Assembly: GCA_905250075.1 (NCBI GenBank)
Contig: CAJNOP010000001.1
Location: 338,553 to 402,552 of the forward strand
Source of the DNA: Rotaria sp. Silwood1
Taxonomy: Eukaryota; Rotifera; Eurotatoria; Philodinida; Philodinidae
DNA: 64,000 nt
Direction: 5' to 3'
This document shows positions 25,064-38,640 of this stretch, piece by piece. A program made the translations under genes and the position numbers. The notes below the pieces were generated by a model. That model searched no databases, was not told the origin of the DNA, and worked only from the letters and a program-made list of their open reading frames with translations. Every line of letters starts with the position of its first letter. Position 1 is the first letter of the stretch.

Positions 25064-28000
25064 TTCATGTGATTTAACGTAATTTAATATAAAACAACAG
25101 AAAATATCAGACAGTATTACAAACAGTATTCTCTACTTGTCCGGTCAAGTGTGTTGACAGTTGATTTTCTATTATTTTAGGAAAGAAAAAGAAATTACAG
25201 TGAATCTCATTTATTAATTTTTTTTATGAATATTTGTCTAAGTTGGATGTTCGACACCCTTTTTTTTTTTTGCTTCTTGTTTTTTTTCAATGTACATTTG
25301 TATGTATGATTGGTTTTACACATTCTATTAATTGCTGTTTTCTATTTGTCATATGTGCGCGTGTGTGGATGCGATTGCCCGGTGCACAATATATCTTTTA
25401 TGTTCATTATTCATAATCATTTGTTCTTTTTATTGTTCAAAATTCTTCTATTATTTCGTGTCTTTTATTCAAGTTTTGCTGTTTATCTAAATTTGCGTCT
25501 GTTTCTTTTCATTTTGCTATAAAAAAAACCAAAATTTTTGTTTTTCATTGAAAATTCTATAGAAGAAAAAAACAAACAAATAAATAAAATTTTTATCAAG
25601 TAAATTATGTTTTTAAAATATATATATAATAGTCAATCAAAGTATGATTATTTTTGTACATTAGATAGATCGGTAGTCTTGTTTATCTTTACTTTTTGTA
25701 TATCTTTTGATGATAACTGAAAAACGCAAATCAATAGAGAAAAGCAAGATTGTATCTATAATTAATAAATAAAGACGAAAGAAAAAAAAAAAAGCCTGAT
25801 TTGACATAAATTAACTTATAAATTGCTTGTTAGTCATTGAAATGATTTTCTCGATTGGTATTCGGATTAAAATTTCGAAAAAAATAACAAACAAGAAAAG
25901 TTATTTTTTTTACATTCATAAAATTCTTAATTAAATGCCAATTATATTGTATGAGAAGAGATTCTTTTTTTTTCACTTTCTTGAATTTCTACATTATTCA
26001 ATAAGTATGTAAATGAATTTCAATCGTGAACTTGAATATTTACATTATAATAATTGATTTTTTATTGTTATTATTAAAAAATTCTTAATCTTTATCTTTA
26101 CATATATTAATATTAATTTTCTAAATAATTTACAAATTCTATCAAAAATGATTAATTGAAATTAACTTTTATGACATTTCGATTATTAAATACTGAATAT
26201 ATCTCACAATTTGTCTTCAAATATAATATGGTTTTTGTCAATAGAATAAAGGACAAATTTCAATGATTTTTATTGACATCAGCCTTTTGTCAGTTTATTT
26301 ACAACAAATGTCAATGGATGTAATTAGTAAACATTTTTGTTTTCTTTATAAAAGCAAATTGTGTCTAAATATAGTATAGATTATATAAGTAATGATGATT
26401 AATATATTACAAAGAAATAATCGTATAGTTCAAAGAATATTTTTTGTTATTTATTTATAGAAAATAATTAAAACGCGAAAAGAAAACGCATGGAGTAGAA
26501 ACAAAATAACATAACTTCAATGCACTTCCGATTTGTCAATTAAATGAAGCTAAAAGTACAGATAATACTTAGTTAGTTTCTATTTTTATATAACTAGTTC
26601 AACAAACTTATTTAACGTTATTTTAATTAAATAAAGTTTTGAATTTTTTTCTATATTGTTAATTAAAATAATTTCAAGTTTGATTTATTTAAAACATAAT
26701 TTGAAAATAGATTAGTTTACAGGGCGTTTGAAGAAAAGAAAAAAATAAGAAAAACTTTCAAACCAATCAAGAGACATCCGTAAGCTTTCTATTATTTAAT
26801 TCCACGGTTTTTTAAAGGTTAGTTTCGCATGATTTCCTTTGAGCTCATCGTTTAAAATGAATACATTGAGACGACATATAGAAATCAACTGTTTTCAAAT
26901 ATTAAAAAAAATATGACATAAAACCTTCTGCGAAATCATTTTATTTGTGTTACCGATTCTTATTGTGATGTTAACATGAACTTCAGCAGGTTTTTTTCTT
27001 GTGTTATTACTCTGAGACGTTAAGAATATGTCTTATCTACTACCATATCAGTTTAATAAAAAAAAAAAAAATCATACTGAGAGTTTTCGTTTAATAATTT
27101 TAGATAAATCAAATTTAACCACCAATAGAACAATTTCTAGACTAATATTTGTAGTTAAAATCATTTTATTTGACATCTACTAAATAAAACGTTAATGAGT
27201 ATGAAATAAAATGATGAAAGAAATGTAAATCAGTTGAGCTCCTGAAGAGTTATTCAAGTTTTATTTTCCGGCCGACTTTTTGGACACCCTGTTGTGTCAT
27301 CAAATAGATATAAAAAGTGTGTGAAATGGTTGACAGTAAAAATAAAGTACTTGTTAACATCAGGGAATCTGTTATTGAATAAAACTTTATACCAAAAGCA
27401 TTTGCGAAGAAAGCATCCGAACTGATACCAGTTGTTTTAGTTCACATTGAGTTCATAAGAAAATCTCGGCAAGATTAAAAAAAAAAGGGCAAAAAGGTTT
27501 CGTCTCTATAGATCTTTAAAGTCAAGCTATTAGGATATTTTTACTAAATTGTCAACGCATTTTTAAATATTTACTGGAAAAAGCGAATAATGGAATTTTA
27601 ACAATTTTTGTATCATGCCTGTAGTAAACGATTCTATTTTTGGAATTTCAGAATTTTTTCGATAAAAAAACATTGTTTTAAGCTGAAATTTTTAGGACAT
27701 GCTACAGATCATTCGATATGCATATTCATCAAATTTCTTGTTGAAATTCTATTTTTTAAGCGTTTGGTGGTGTAGACCTGTGCAGAAAATTACGTAAAAT
27801 GGTCTTGTTTTGAATCTAAAGATTCATGGCAATTAGCCATTTTAAGTTTTCTTCTAGCCTTCCCAGGACCTTCTTATGCGCCTAATAGGAGCTCAAGCAG
27901 CATCTATTAATTCGGATGGTTTCCTTGTTAGCAACCATCCGGCGAACATATCAGTCGACTTCTATTGCCCTCTATCGAAGTTCTTTCTTTCTTTAATTTT

Positions 28001-28175
28001 ATATTATTTAAAAAAAATATATTTTTATGTTTCAAATAAAAAATAAAATCATTTTCTTGTTTTGAAATTCTCGTTCTGAAAATGCATTTTGTTGTTACCA
28101 TAGGAATAACTGAAAGAGTATGACTCAATGGATAACCGATCAAATACGTTTATTTTTTTGTCAATCACGTAGATC
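25064..28175. other. intergenic, A/T-rich, with one perfect hairpin
   Basis: SoxD 3' UTR plus about 3 kb of A/T-rich sequence in which no exon is supported. The stretch from about 27230 to 27960 is less A/T-rich and includes the hairpin at 27913-27941. It may be an old repeat copy, but no open frame or terminal repeat was found. Confidence 0.5.
27913..27941. repeat. 29-base perfect hairpin
   Basis: CGGATGGTT is followed after 11 bases by its exact complement AACCATCCG. Confidence 0.75.
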
Positions 28176-31100
28176 ATGAGTAACGATCTTAAATACGTTC
28201 TTTTACCAACAATCGAGGATCGACGTCGATCACCAAAATTTCAGCCATGGTATATATATTTTTTTATATTATTCTAATATGATTTAAATCTTTATTTTAA
28301 AATTTTAAAATAAACATAGGTCTATAAATGGAAAAGATTTTTCTTTAAAGTGAGGAAACAATTATATAATTAGCTGCTTATGTTCTTCTTAATTGTTGCA
28401 TTAAATTTATTACAAAAAAAAAAAAAAAAACAATTTCTCATTTATCTTTTTTTTTATCTATTTAATAGGTATCGTGAAAGATTGAAAATGAAATATCCAT
28501 GTAATATAAATACAAAAAATTGGAAATTTGTTAAAGATGGCCTTGATGATTTTCGTGATGGATTACCACCATCACATGATGATATTATTTTACAAGTAAA
28601 TTTTTTTCTTAACAAAAAGACAAAAAGTAATTATTCTTATTTCTTGTTTGTTTTTAAAATTAATAGCCAGATAAAGGTCCAGGACCTGTATTAATCTCCG
28701 AAAATCGTCGTATAAAAGCAACAGTATCAAATGCACAAACGCGTCTTAAAGAATATCAACTATATTATAGTCGTGAAATTCCAGCAGCAGAAAAACGACG
28801 TCAAATGATAGATAATTATATATCAACGATACTTCATCATCCTATGGCATTTTTTGAACATTTTAATCAAACATTATCGCCTGATGTATTAAAGATTAAT
28901 TCATTTAAATTTCAAAATCAAATTTGTAATTATTTGTTTCATTCTATAGATGTATGAACGACTAACAAAATTACTCGAAGCTGAATTATTACGTTCCGAT
29001 GATGAAGAACAAACTTCAGTTGTTGATGAAAATAAAGATAATATTTCATTATCACCTAGTGGTCAAATGGCACGGCCAGATACAAGTTGTAGTGAAAAAA
29101 GTCTTCCTGATTTAATGACACAAGAAGCCGATAAAACGTTAGATATTCATATTCAATTTGTTTTTTCTTTTTGGTTTAAATATCTATTGGTTTGTTTTGA
29201 AAATAGAGTAGTCAATGAATTAACAGATGATTTAATAATAGAAGAAATTGAACCAAAAGATCAATTACCAGAAGAATCAGATAGTAAAAATAATTCAACA
29301 CGAGTTGGTCGAAGTGGTATTGTTTACGATGAATCAGGTAATCAATGGGATGCTGAAGAATATGAAAAAAAACAAAAAAATCCTTATCGATGGTTTATTG
29401 AAAAGCAACGTGAAAAACAACAAGCAAGAGGACCTACTGAAGATGAACAAGCAGCTTCAGCTATGGTTATTTTCTTTGATAGTTTTTAAAATTTATTAAA
29501 AATAAAAGATATTTTTTCTTTGTTTTTTTTTCATAGGAAGCACGACTTCATAATGTTTCTGAAAAATTTTGTAATTGGTTATATAGTCTTGGTGGTGAAG
29601 CAAATCCTGATATTGATTCAGCTGTTGTTAGAAATTTATTTTCAACAGCTTATGATACAAAACCATCGTTAAGTGTACCAATTAAAATTGTTGAAATGTC
29701 AAGAGTTAGTGAATGAATTAGTTAATTTATTATTATTGTGATTCTGAATTTTTCATTAGGTTCCATTTGAATTACGAGATGGCACACAAGATACAATGTT
29801 TCCTCCAAGGGAAAGGACAAAATCAAATTTAACAGAAGTGATAATTTTGATTAGTTTTGCATTATAGTTTTTATGAAAGAGTATTGTTAAATTCTAGCGC
29901 GTTTTGAAATTTCTACTAATCATAAAATATTAAAAAGAGATTTCTAGAAAATTGAATGCTATTAACATTTTAAAATAAAGATCAAGGAATATTTGATTTT
30001 ACTATCGTTACATGATTTATTTTCGTTAGTGCAATACAAACAAACGATAGGCTAAATATTTCTATAGCAAGTATCAACCGCGAATTAAATTTGAATCTAT
30101 CTACTTGTATGCATATGCAGTGTTAATGTAAATATTGATAGCGAGTCATCGACAAAGGATCCGCTAGAACACTGATATCCACGTTTGCAATAATTATATT
30201 GATATGTTCCAATACGTCAGTAAAAACAGAGACACTAGTAGACATTAACTACACTGACAAGAGAACCTATCCAGGTGTTAAGTCGATTTTCGATCCAGAT
30301 GAGGTTAATTTGGTCAGTGCTAGAGAGTAATAGAAGCTTCTAGAGTGATTTAGTTTTCCGGAACTTCGTTCTTGAGATATCGAGATTTTATTGGACTTTT
30401 CAACAAAAAGCTATGGTTCCGTAGAAAATCAACTTTCGTCTTAAAATTTACATGAACAAAGCTCTTAATGAGATATGTTGATTGTATAAGTTAAAACTTT
30501 TTTATGTTATTTTCTTTCTGAAGATGGAAATTTGCTTTTACACGTTAGAGAATTTTTAATATTCAACATCTCAAGATAGGAGATACTAGACGTTTTACAC
30601 ATCGCATAATGAACAAATCTCATTGAGAATCTTGTTCATGGAAAGTTTGAAATCTAAAATCGATTTTTCACTTAACCTGAAGGGACAACAGCTTTTTATT
30701 CAAAAACTCAGTAAAGTTTCTATATCTCAGAAACGAAAGCCTGATAAACTAGACCATTTTAGATTTTTCTATTATTCATTAAAAGAACATCGTTTCAGTC
30801 GAAAATCGATTTGACACCTGGAGAAATTGCCTTGTAAGTCGATAGTCAATAAAATCGAATTGAACATTCCTGTCTATTTCATAAAATAGGAGTCCTACAC
30901 ATAGTATTTATTTTATTTCATATAAAACTCTTTCAATTAGATTTCACTAACAAACCAGCTTAAACCGTATGCTTTGATTAATTCCTACACAGCAGTTATA
31001 TTATAGTAGTAAAAGGTGGTGACAGGAAACTATATAAAATAGAATGATAAATTATTAATCAACCTGTACTAGTACTAGTTTCATTTCAGTGTCTAAAAAC

Positions 31101-32026
31101 TCACCAGATCCTTTTGACTCATCGTATCTACTCAATCGTTGTATTTATAATAAAATTAAAAGCTGAGGACATGATTATCAACTGTTTCCTCTTTAATTTT
31201 TTCTTATGATTAAAAAATACAAAAATTTTCTCATTGAATTCCTAGGATGTTAGTCTCAATAGCTCGATTTATCTACCAACAAGTTATTCATCAAAAGCAG
31301 TATGAGATAATTCATAGTCGAAAATGAAGTAATCATTTTCATTTCACATACTCTATCCAAAGGTGTCATTGACTTGAATTTCATATTGAATAAATCACAT
31401 CACATTTCAATATCGTTTAAATTCAAGATAGTTCTGTTTTTTTTTATTAACGTTTGATCACTAATTCAAATCCATATTTCTTATTTCGTAATAAAGTCAT
31501 TTTCTTTTATTCGATATTTAGTCTAAAAGATCAGCTAGTGCTGCTAAACCAAAAAAAATCGATCCATCTGTAACTAATGATCAAGAATCCTATACACAAA
31601 AATATCGATATGGTGCATGGTATTTACCAAAAAATCTTTGGCAACGTTCATTAACAAATGTTGAACTTCGTGATCCTAAAGTAGTTAAAGCTGAACGTGA
31701 AGATTTAACACGAAAACGAGAAGAAGAAATTGTAACTAAAAGATTTATAATTAAATTCAATTTACTTCTTTTTTTGTTTTTGAAGAATGCTCGTCTTGCT
31801 CCATTACATGGTGTAGATGCATTTAAAGAATATTTACAAGAAAATAATTATCATCGATTACCAAAAGTAATAAATTTTCTTTTTATATAATAACATAAAA
31901 CAAAATAATCTGTCTTTTGATTAGTTAATAACTGATGTTGAACAATATCGACGTAAACATCCACGTGAAGTAACAAGTTCAACAGTAGAACTTCAAGCTA
32001 AACGAACAATAGCTTCAGCACCTTAA
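28176..32026 (+). CDS. FAM47-family protein
   Basis: Eleven exons: 28176-28249, 28320-28349, 28469-28595, 28667-28885, 28950-29137, 29207-29465, 29537-29704, 29760-29837, 31522-31731, 31786-31866, 31925-32026; in phase, 511 aa. The order of blocks matches vertebrate FAM47E: GLDDFRDGLPP near the N-terminus, HPMAFFEHFNQ then an ELL-rich helix, PFELRDGTQDTMF, YRYGAWYLPKNLWQR near residue 406, and HGVDAFKEYLQENNYH before the C-terminus. Exon 6 adds a segment on either side of GRSGIVYDESGNQWDAEEYEKK not familiar to me from FAM47E. The exon 5-6 intron (69 nt) is a multiple of three and open, so a retained-intron form would also translate. Vertebrate members have been linked to chromatin and arginine methylation; its role here is not shown by the sequence. 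Intron 8 (1.7 kb) carries a foldback repeat. Confidence 0.85.
30240..30850. repeat. imperfect foldback (inverted-repeat) element in FAM47 intron 8
   Basis: The left arm from about 30271 (CCAGGTGTTAAGTCGATTTT) pairs with a right arm ending about 30821 (ATCGATTTGACACCTGG), and the pairing continues inward through 30325-30416 with 30690-30776 and 30430-30480 with 30615-30660. Arms are about 200-280 bases, imperfect, meeting near 30550. No coding frame inside. Left-arm sequence is similar to 48520-48620. Confidence 0.7.
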
Positions 32027-32177
32027 ATAGCAACGAAATAAAAAGAAAATTGATTTCTCTCTTTCTTTATCTATATATAATTTACTTTCTTTTTTGAAAT
32101 GATAATTTTAAACATAATTCGAAGACTCAAGAGGAAAAACGTATTTAGATATTCTTTTTTTTCTTAGATTAAAAATT

Positions 32178-35100
32178 ATGACTGATAAACCTGATTCTTA
32201 TGCCGGCTTTAATGAATACAATCCATTATTAGATACTGATGTGAGTTGAATTTCATGTATTCTGTTATTCTTGTTATGATATAATTATAGAGTTTAAAAT
32301 ATGATACTGATTTACAACAAGCTGTTTTAAAAACCAGTCATGGTCGACGAGCTCCACCGGTAATTTGATGTTTTATTTTATTTAATTTTATTCTAAATAC
32401 GTTTTCTTTCTCTTTTTAGACTGGTGCTGCTGGTGCAGGCGCTGCCCAAAAAGTAAAGTTTTGTTCAATGGTGTGTGTTTTTCTTATGCATGATGAATTT
32501 TCTAGGGTGGATTTTTTTCTCGAGTAAAGAATATTTTTGGTCGACAGAAAAATACTGGTATGCCGGCACCACCAGGTACATCATCTGGTCGATTGGGAAC
32601 TGCATCACGTGCAGCTCAACAACCGAATAGTGTTATTGGTGCTCCGCCTGGTTCAGCATCACGTCGTCTTCAAACTGGTACAGCAACAGGACAACGACGA
32701 CCAACAACAGCAGTACAAGGTGCAGGATTTACAACTGGTGCTATAGGTAGTGGTGGAACAGCATCAGGACCTACACAATTTGAAAAAAAAGAAGAAACGT
32801 ATGTGTCTATATAACAAAATAAATAAGAGATGATTTTCTTTTTTTTTAAGTAATGAAGATAAAGCAAAAAAATTGGAAAGAACAGTATTGGATCTTATTG
32901 ATGAAAGTTGTTTAGCATATGAAAAAAATGATACAAAATTAGTAAGAACAATAGTTTTTGTGTTTTATTATCTAATTTTCATTTTTTTTTACCTAGGCAC
33001 TTGAAAAAGCTGAAGAAGCAATGAGAAATGAAAAAAGTCTTAATCGATATCGAGAGGAACAAAATCTTGGAGAATCAGATTTAAGTCTGACTGGATTTGT
33101 ATGTATCATTTTAAATCAGTACAAAATGATCAAAATTAATTCTCATCATAATCGAAGATCCTCTTCGAGGATCGATGTATCGAATGTTATAGAAGACTAT
33201 TCCTAATGAATAAATTTCTCCAATGCTTGAAATTTAAAATATGCTTAGACTTTAGAGTTTGAGTCAAGGACGAAAAAAGCATACTTCAGACTTCTTGCAT
33301 TTTCTGATACCTCTTCTTACTTCTCTAAAGCAGTGTTTTATCAGCACGAAGGTTAGGACAGCGAAGCTCTTTAAGAGATCGAGTTTGCTCTCACGTAATT
33401 CGGAATCATGGTGATATATATTATGTGTTTGTCCTCTCAAAACTAGATATTTATCGTTCTGAAGCTGGAATCGCTTAACCGGAAGAGGCAACTTGAATAA
33501 AACATTGCTTCAAACTAACTTCTTCAAACTTCATCCTACTTATCCATGTGCTCCTGTAATTGTTATCTCAATGATCTTATAGACATTAACTTCATTTTTC
33601 GGTACATTCTTTGATATATCTGTATATTTCAGAAATACAGAAGTATGCTTTATGCTTTCTTGATTTAAGCTGGAAACTTCAAAAGATTATCTCCTCCTGA
33701 AGACTTTGTACGTTTGAACTTGATAGAAGCCCCGAGGCGATAAATTTAGGAATCAATTAAATTGAATAGTATTGATTTTAATTTATGCTAAAGAATGAGA
33801 AATATATATATATATTTATTAAATTGAATAGGTCATTCTTCATTGTGCTAATATGTTAGCTAAATGTGGTATGAATTCTGAAGCGATGAATCAATATAAT
33901 TTAATATTAAAAAATAAATTGTTACCTGTACCCAGTCGTTTGTAAGTAGACATATTATTTTCATGAAAAAAAACAAATTATTTCTATTCTTAGACGAATT
34001 AACATTGGAAATATTTTCTTACGTTCGAAACAATATACGAAAGCATTAAAAATGTATCGTATGGCACTTGATCAAATACCTGAGCAAAATGCTGATTTAA
34101 AGTAAATAAGACAAAAACAAATGCAAATTATTGATTAGATGATAATTCATTGAAAAAAATTAATTTTTTCCTTTCTTAGATTTAAAGTTCGTGAAAATAT
34201 AGCTGCAACACATATTCTTATGAGTCAATATGCTGAAGCAGCACAAGCTTATGAATCAATAATGCAAGAACGACCAAATTATCGTAGTGGTTTAAATCTT
34301 CTTCTTTGTTATCATACATTAGGACAACGTGATAAAACACGTCGAGCATTTAGTGATTTACTTAAAATACCATTTTTAAGTTCTGATGATGATTATCAAG
34401 CATCAGTAAAATTAAACAAATAATTATTTATTTGTTTGTTAAAGTCTTTTCTTATTTATTGTAGGTTGATAAAGAAGATAAACATGCAAATCTTGTTTTA
34501 GAAGCTACACGAGATGATCGCTTAAGACAATTTGAACGAAAACGGTATAAATTTTTGACTTGTTTTTTTTTTTTAATTCGATTATTTAAACAAAATCTTT
34601 TGAAAAGTAAAAAAAAAACATCTATAATTAAATATCAAAGTACTTTTCAATTTTTTTTGTTGATATAAAGCATACAACGTATCTATGAATAAAACTAAGT
34701 CAAAGACCTAGTCTTTAAAATAGATTGCTTTGATCAAGAGTTTAATAAATACAAACTTCATATTCAAAACTTGATAGTTCAATTTTTCTGAATTGATTAA
34801 ATTAATACATATATATAAACGAATTTATTTATTTTAAACAAAGGCAAACCTTTTTTTTTTTTAATTACAATTTAAAATTTTAATCTTTTATTTAGACGAC
34901 GTTTTGCTGAACATGTTATTGTTACTGCTGCTAAAATCGTTGGTAATAATTCTGATGGAGATTTTGTTGGAGGTTATGAATGGTGCATTGAACAAGTACG
35001 AAATTCTACATATCTTGAATTAGCTAGTGGTCTTGAAATTCAAAAAGCCATTGCTTATTTACGTGAAGATAATTTTCCAAAGGTTAGAAAAAAAAAACCG

Positions 35101-38100
35101 AAAATTAAATAAATTTTTACAAAATATTCTTTTAGGCTATTTCTACATTAAAAGAATTTGAAAAAGCTGAAGCAAAATTAGCAAGTGCAGGTTTGTATTA
35201 TAATTAGAATAAAAACAGGAATTAATTTATATGGATATAAAATTTGTTTTAGCTGCTACAAATTTATCATTTTTATATTTTTTGGTATGAATAAATTTTA
35301 TTTACAAAAAAAAAATTGTTTTCTTTTTTTTTAAGGAAAAAGATTTAAATAATGCACATAAATATGCTGATTTAGCTTTAAAAACTGATAAATTTAATCC
35401 AGCTTGTATGTGAAAAGAAAAACTTTTCATGTTTTACTTTATTAATTTATTTTGATTCTTTTAAAAGCTTTAACTAATAAAGGCAATTGTTGTTATGCTC
35501 AAGAAGATTATGATAAAGCTCGATACTATTATGAAGAAGCTTTGAATATTGATGCAGGTTCTGTTGAAGCTTTACATAATCTTAGTAAGTTTGACAGTTC
35601 TTTTGATATCAAAAGAAAAATATTATTCTTTTTTTTTGTCTTAGTTTTAACCTTAATGAAATCTAAACAATATCAACGTGTTAAAGATCTTCTTCATAAA
35701 TATTCAATAATTCAACCAACAAATGCACAAGTTTGTTGTCTAATGGCTGAAGTATTACAACGTACAAATGATGTTGAACATGCAAAAAGTTGGTTAGTTA
35801 AAGAATAAAAAAAAGCACAACTACAAGAAAATTTTATTTTATTATTTTAAATATGAAAAGAAAAATTTAACTTTAGGTATTTACAAGCTTTAAGTACACA
35901 TCGAATGGATGGACATTTACATCAAAGAATAGGTGAAGTTATTGATTTACAAGGAGATAAATCTGATGCTATACAATATTATTTTGATGTAAGTTTTCTT
36001 TAATTTTCTTTATTTTTTACAATACAAAAAAATAAATCACTAAGGCTTTTCGACATAATCCATGTGACATAAAAACATTAGAATGGCTTGCATCATATTA
36101 TATTGAAACACAATATCCTGAAAAAGCTGTTGAATTTTGTGCACAAGCTGCATTAGTGAAGTGAGTAAAAATTCAAATGAAAATTTGTTTAGAAAAAAGT
36201 ATTTTTTTTTTTTCATTAGACCAGGAGAAATAAAATGGCATTTAATGGTTGCTTCATGTTATCGTCGTACTGGCGATTATACAGCTGCATTAGAAAAATA
36301 TAAATGGATTCATCAACATTTTCCAGATGACACTGATTGTAAGATATGAGTCCTATTGCCGCTCGAATATTGATCTTGGACGTGATGTTTTCAGGATATA
36401 TTCATCAAACGAAGGTCAAAAATAGCTCATCCGAAATTGTCTGTAGAGCCTAGATATACATATCGTCTCTCTCCACAGAAGGGAAGCTCATTGAAGATGC
36501 CCTTTGTTCCACAAGCTATCATACTTCAGTTGAGATGAATTTTTTCGTTAATTAATAGAAATAGGTATATTCTCGTATTTTTCATCTATTTGTTTTGCAT
36601 TGTGTACAAAGTAAACCTCTAGGTTCTCCAGAAAACTCTTATCTCGAGGGTGGGCTTCTGTTCTGTGGAGGGAGGGGGTTATTTAATTTTGTTTTTATTT
36701 TAAAGAGTATGACTGGTCTAATGTTTAACAGAGTGCTTTTTTAATCTTATCTTTTATGCAGAGGGAGAGAGTAATCAGCTAAATATCGTGAAAAACTCTT
36801 TAGAAAATGGCGATCTATTTATGGAAATGCTTTTTTTATATATAAGAATGATAATAATACTTAATTAAGAAAAATGAACCATGCCAGACATTGCAACTCC
36901 AAGTGAACTTTGAAACAAGAAAAAAAAAACCAGGCAATTGGTTACTATGAAATTCTTTTGAATGTTCTAGAATATCCGATTAGAAAAAGTATAAATAGAA
37001 AACAAACAAAACAGATGTTTCATTTTTTATTTGTGAAAAGCGGCTTTTGTTTAAGAAGAATGTAACGGAAATAATTACAAAAAAAAATTTTGCAAAACAT
37101 GAGGTGACAAAGAAAAAAAAATCAGGTTATATGTGAAAGGTCAAATTTCAAAATATAGTCCTATGCACTTATCTTAATTTCGACATTTTATGACGAAAAA
37201 TGACTTTTTTTTGAGTGAGATCGACCTTAAGAAATTAGAATATCATATCTATTAAACCAGAGATATATAAATAATACTGCGGTTTCAATATAAAAAACAC
37301 ATTTTTTCTATGGTAAAAATTTGTTTTCAATCATATTTTAAACATCTTGCTATCAAAATAGTTGTTCATTGATTTGATATAGTTCCCTGTTTTTTTTTTC
37401 TCTTGTAAAGAACTTTTCTTTGCTAGAATGACGTCTATATTAATTAATAACTTTGAAAAATATTTATTAATAATATATTGATTCAAAAAGGTCAAACAAA
37501 CTTCCACTTCCGATACAACCATATGGATAGAATCGTGTCATCTAATCTAGGTCACGAATAAGCAATACAAAAACAACAGCAGTCTACACTGTTATCGTTG
37601 GTACTTCATATAAAATAATTTGCATAGATATTTATGCTTAGCATTATATTTTTAGAAAAAAAAGGAAAAAAAAAGTTTTCGACCCTTAGAAGATTAGTTT
37701 ATTTATATATGATATAATACTAGCGGAAACCTGTATCATAGGGTAGATCATGAATGTGTTTCTTCCAGTGTCATATGGCACTATATCATATGTATTTTCC
37801 TATCATTCATCATTTTTTTTGGCTCTCTCTCTCTGTAGTTCGATTTTCATATGTCAAAGGATATTATTTCAGTTTTAATAATAATCTAAGCTACCAATGA
37901 TGAAGTACAATATTAATTTTGTCTACTTATCTTATCTAAAGACACGATAAGAATTTCATTCCAGGCTTTTAAAAAAGCTTTATAATAAGATCATAAGACT
38001 TGAGAGTTTAATTAAAAAATATCATATTCTAGGCATACAATTTTTGGTTAAAATATCGACTGATCTTGGTTTACCTGAACGTGAAATGTATGAAAATGAA

Positions 38101-38640
38101 TTAAAAAAAGTTAATAAAATGAAAGAAATACAACTTCAAGTGTGTTAATATTATCCTTGATGTAGAAAAATAAAAATTATTGATAAAACTTTTTTATTCT
38201 TTAGCGTAAAACAAGTGCTGATAAAAGCAGTAATATTATTAAAGGTCGAAAAATTTCTCAAGTTGAAAATGATGGTAAACAAAGCAATATGGTTCTTGTT
38301 GATCTTATTAATACATTTATATTTATTTATTTATTTATTTGAGGTTCCCACTCAAAACATGATGATAATCGTCAATTAAGTGGTCGTAAACGTACTCCTA
38401 TTGATTTAGTACATACAGAAGGAGTTTTCTCACAACAAGGTTTTTATTATTCAATTTGTTTTTTTTTTGCAAAAATATTTATTTTTTCTAAATTTAGAAC
38501 CTGTCACTGTTCCTTCATTTGCTGACAATTTTACTCAAGATATGACAGATGGACGACCAAGAACTGCAATACGTAAACAAGAAGCAAATAAAAGTGTATT
38601 TGATGAAAATGATGATGCCGCTGAACTTTTGCCTGACTAA
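32178..38640 (+). CDS. IFT88: intraflagellar transport protein 88 (TPR protein)
   Basis: Twenty-three exons: 32178-32240, 32291-32359, 32420-32452, 32506-32798, 32851-32941, 32997-33098, 33832-33941, 33994-34101, 34180-34405, 34465-34544, 34896-35082, 35136-35190, 35253-35284, 35336-35405, 35468-35584, 35645-35792, 35877-35988, 36045-36160, 36220-36338, 38033-38139, 38205-38274, 38344-38439, 38498-38640. Phases agree and give 848 aa, close to vertebrate IFT88. Diagnostic blocks: YNPLLDTD and QAVLKTSHGRRAPP at the N-terminus, a Gly/Ala/Thr-rich linker with RRPTTAV, then TPR repeats including KALKMYRMALDQIP, LTNKGNCCYAQEDYDKARYY and KWHLMVASCYRRTGDYTAAL, then a charged C-terminus ending in acidic AELLPD. 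It is a core subunit of the IFT-B complex that carries cargo along cilia (family knowledge). Introns 6 (733 nt) and 19 (1694 nt) are unusually long and contain inverted repeats. Confidence 0.96.
33276..33651. repeat. inverted-repeat element in IFT88 intron 6
   Basis: AAAGCATACTTC at 33276-33287 has its exact complement at 33640-33651, with weaker pairing continuing inward. No coding frame with support lies inside. Confidence 0.45.
36471..36670. repeat. short inverted repeat in IFT88 intron 19
   Basis: CTCCACAGAA at 36471-36480 is exactly complementary to TTCTGTGGAG at 36661-36670. The rest of the 1.7 kb intron (36339-38032) is A/T-rich and no exon is supported. Confidence 0.4.

Noticed and set aside
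27280..27300. TTTTTGGACACCCTG resembling a DNA-transposon end
   Set aside because: No matching inverted copy, target-site duplication or transposase remnant was found nearby.
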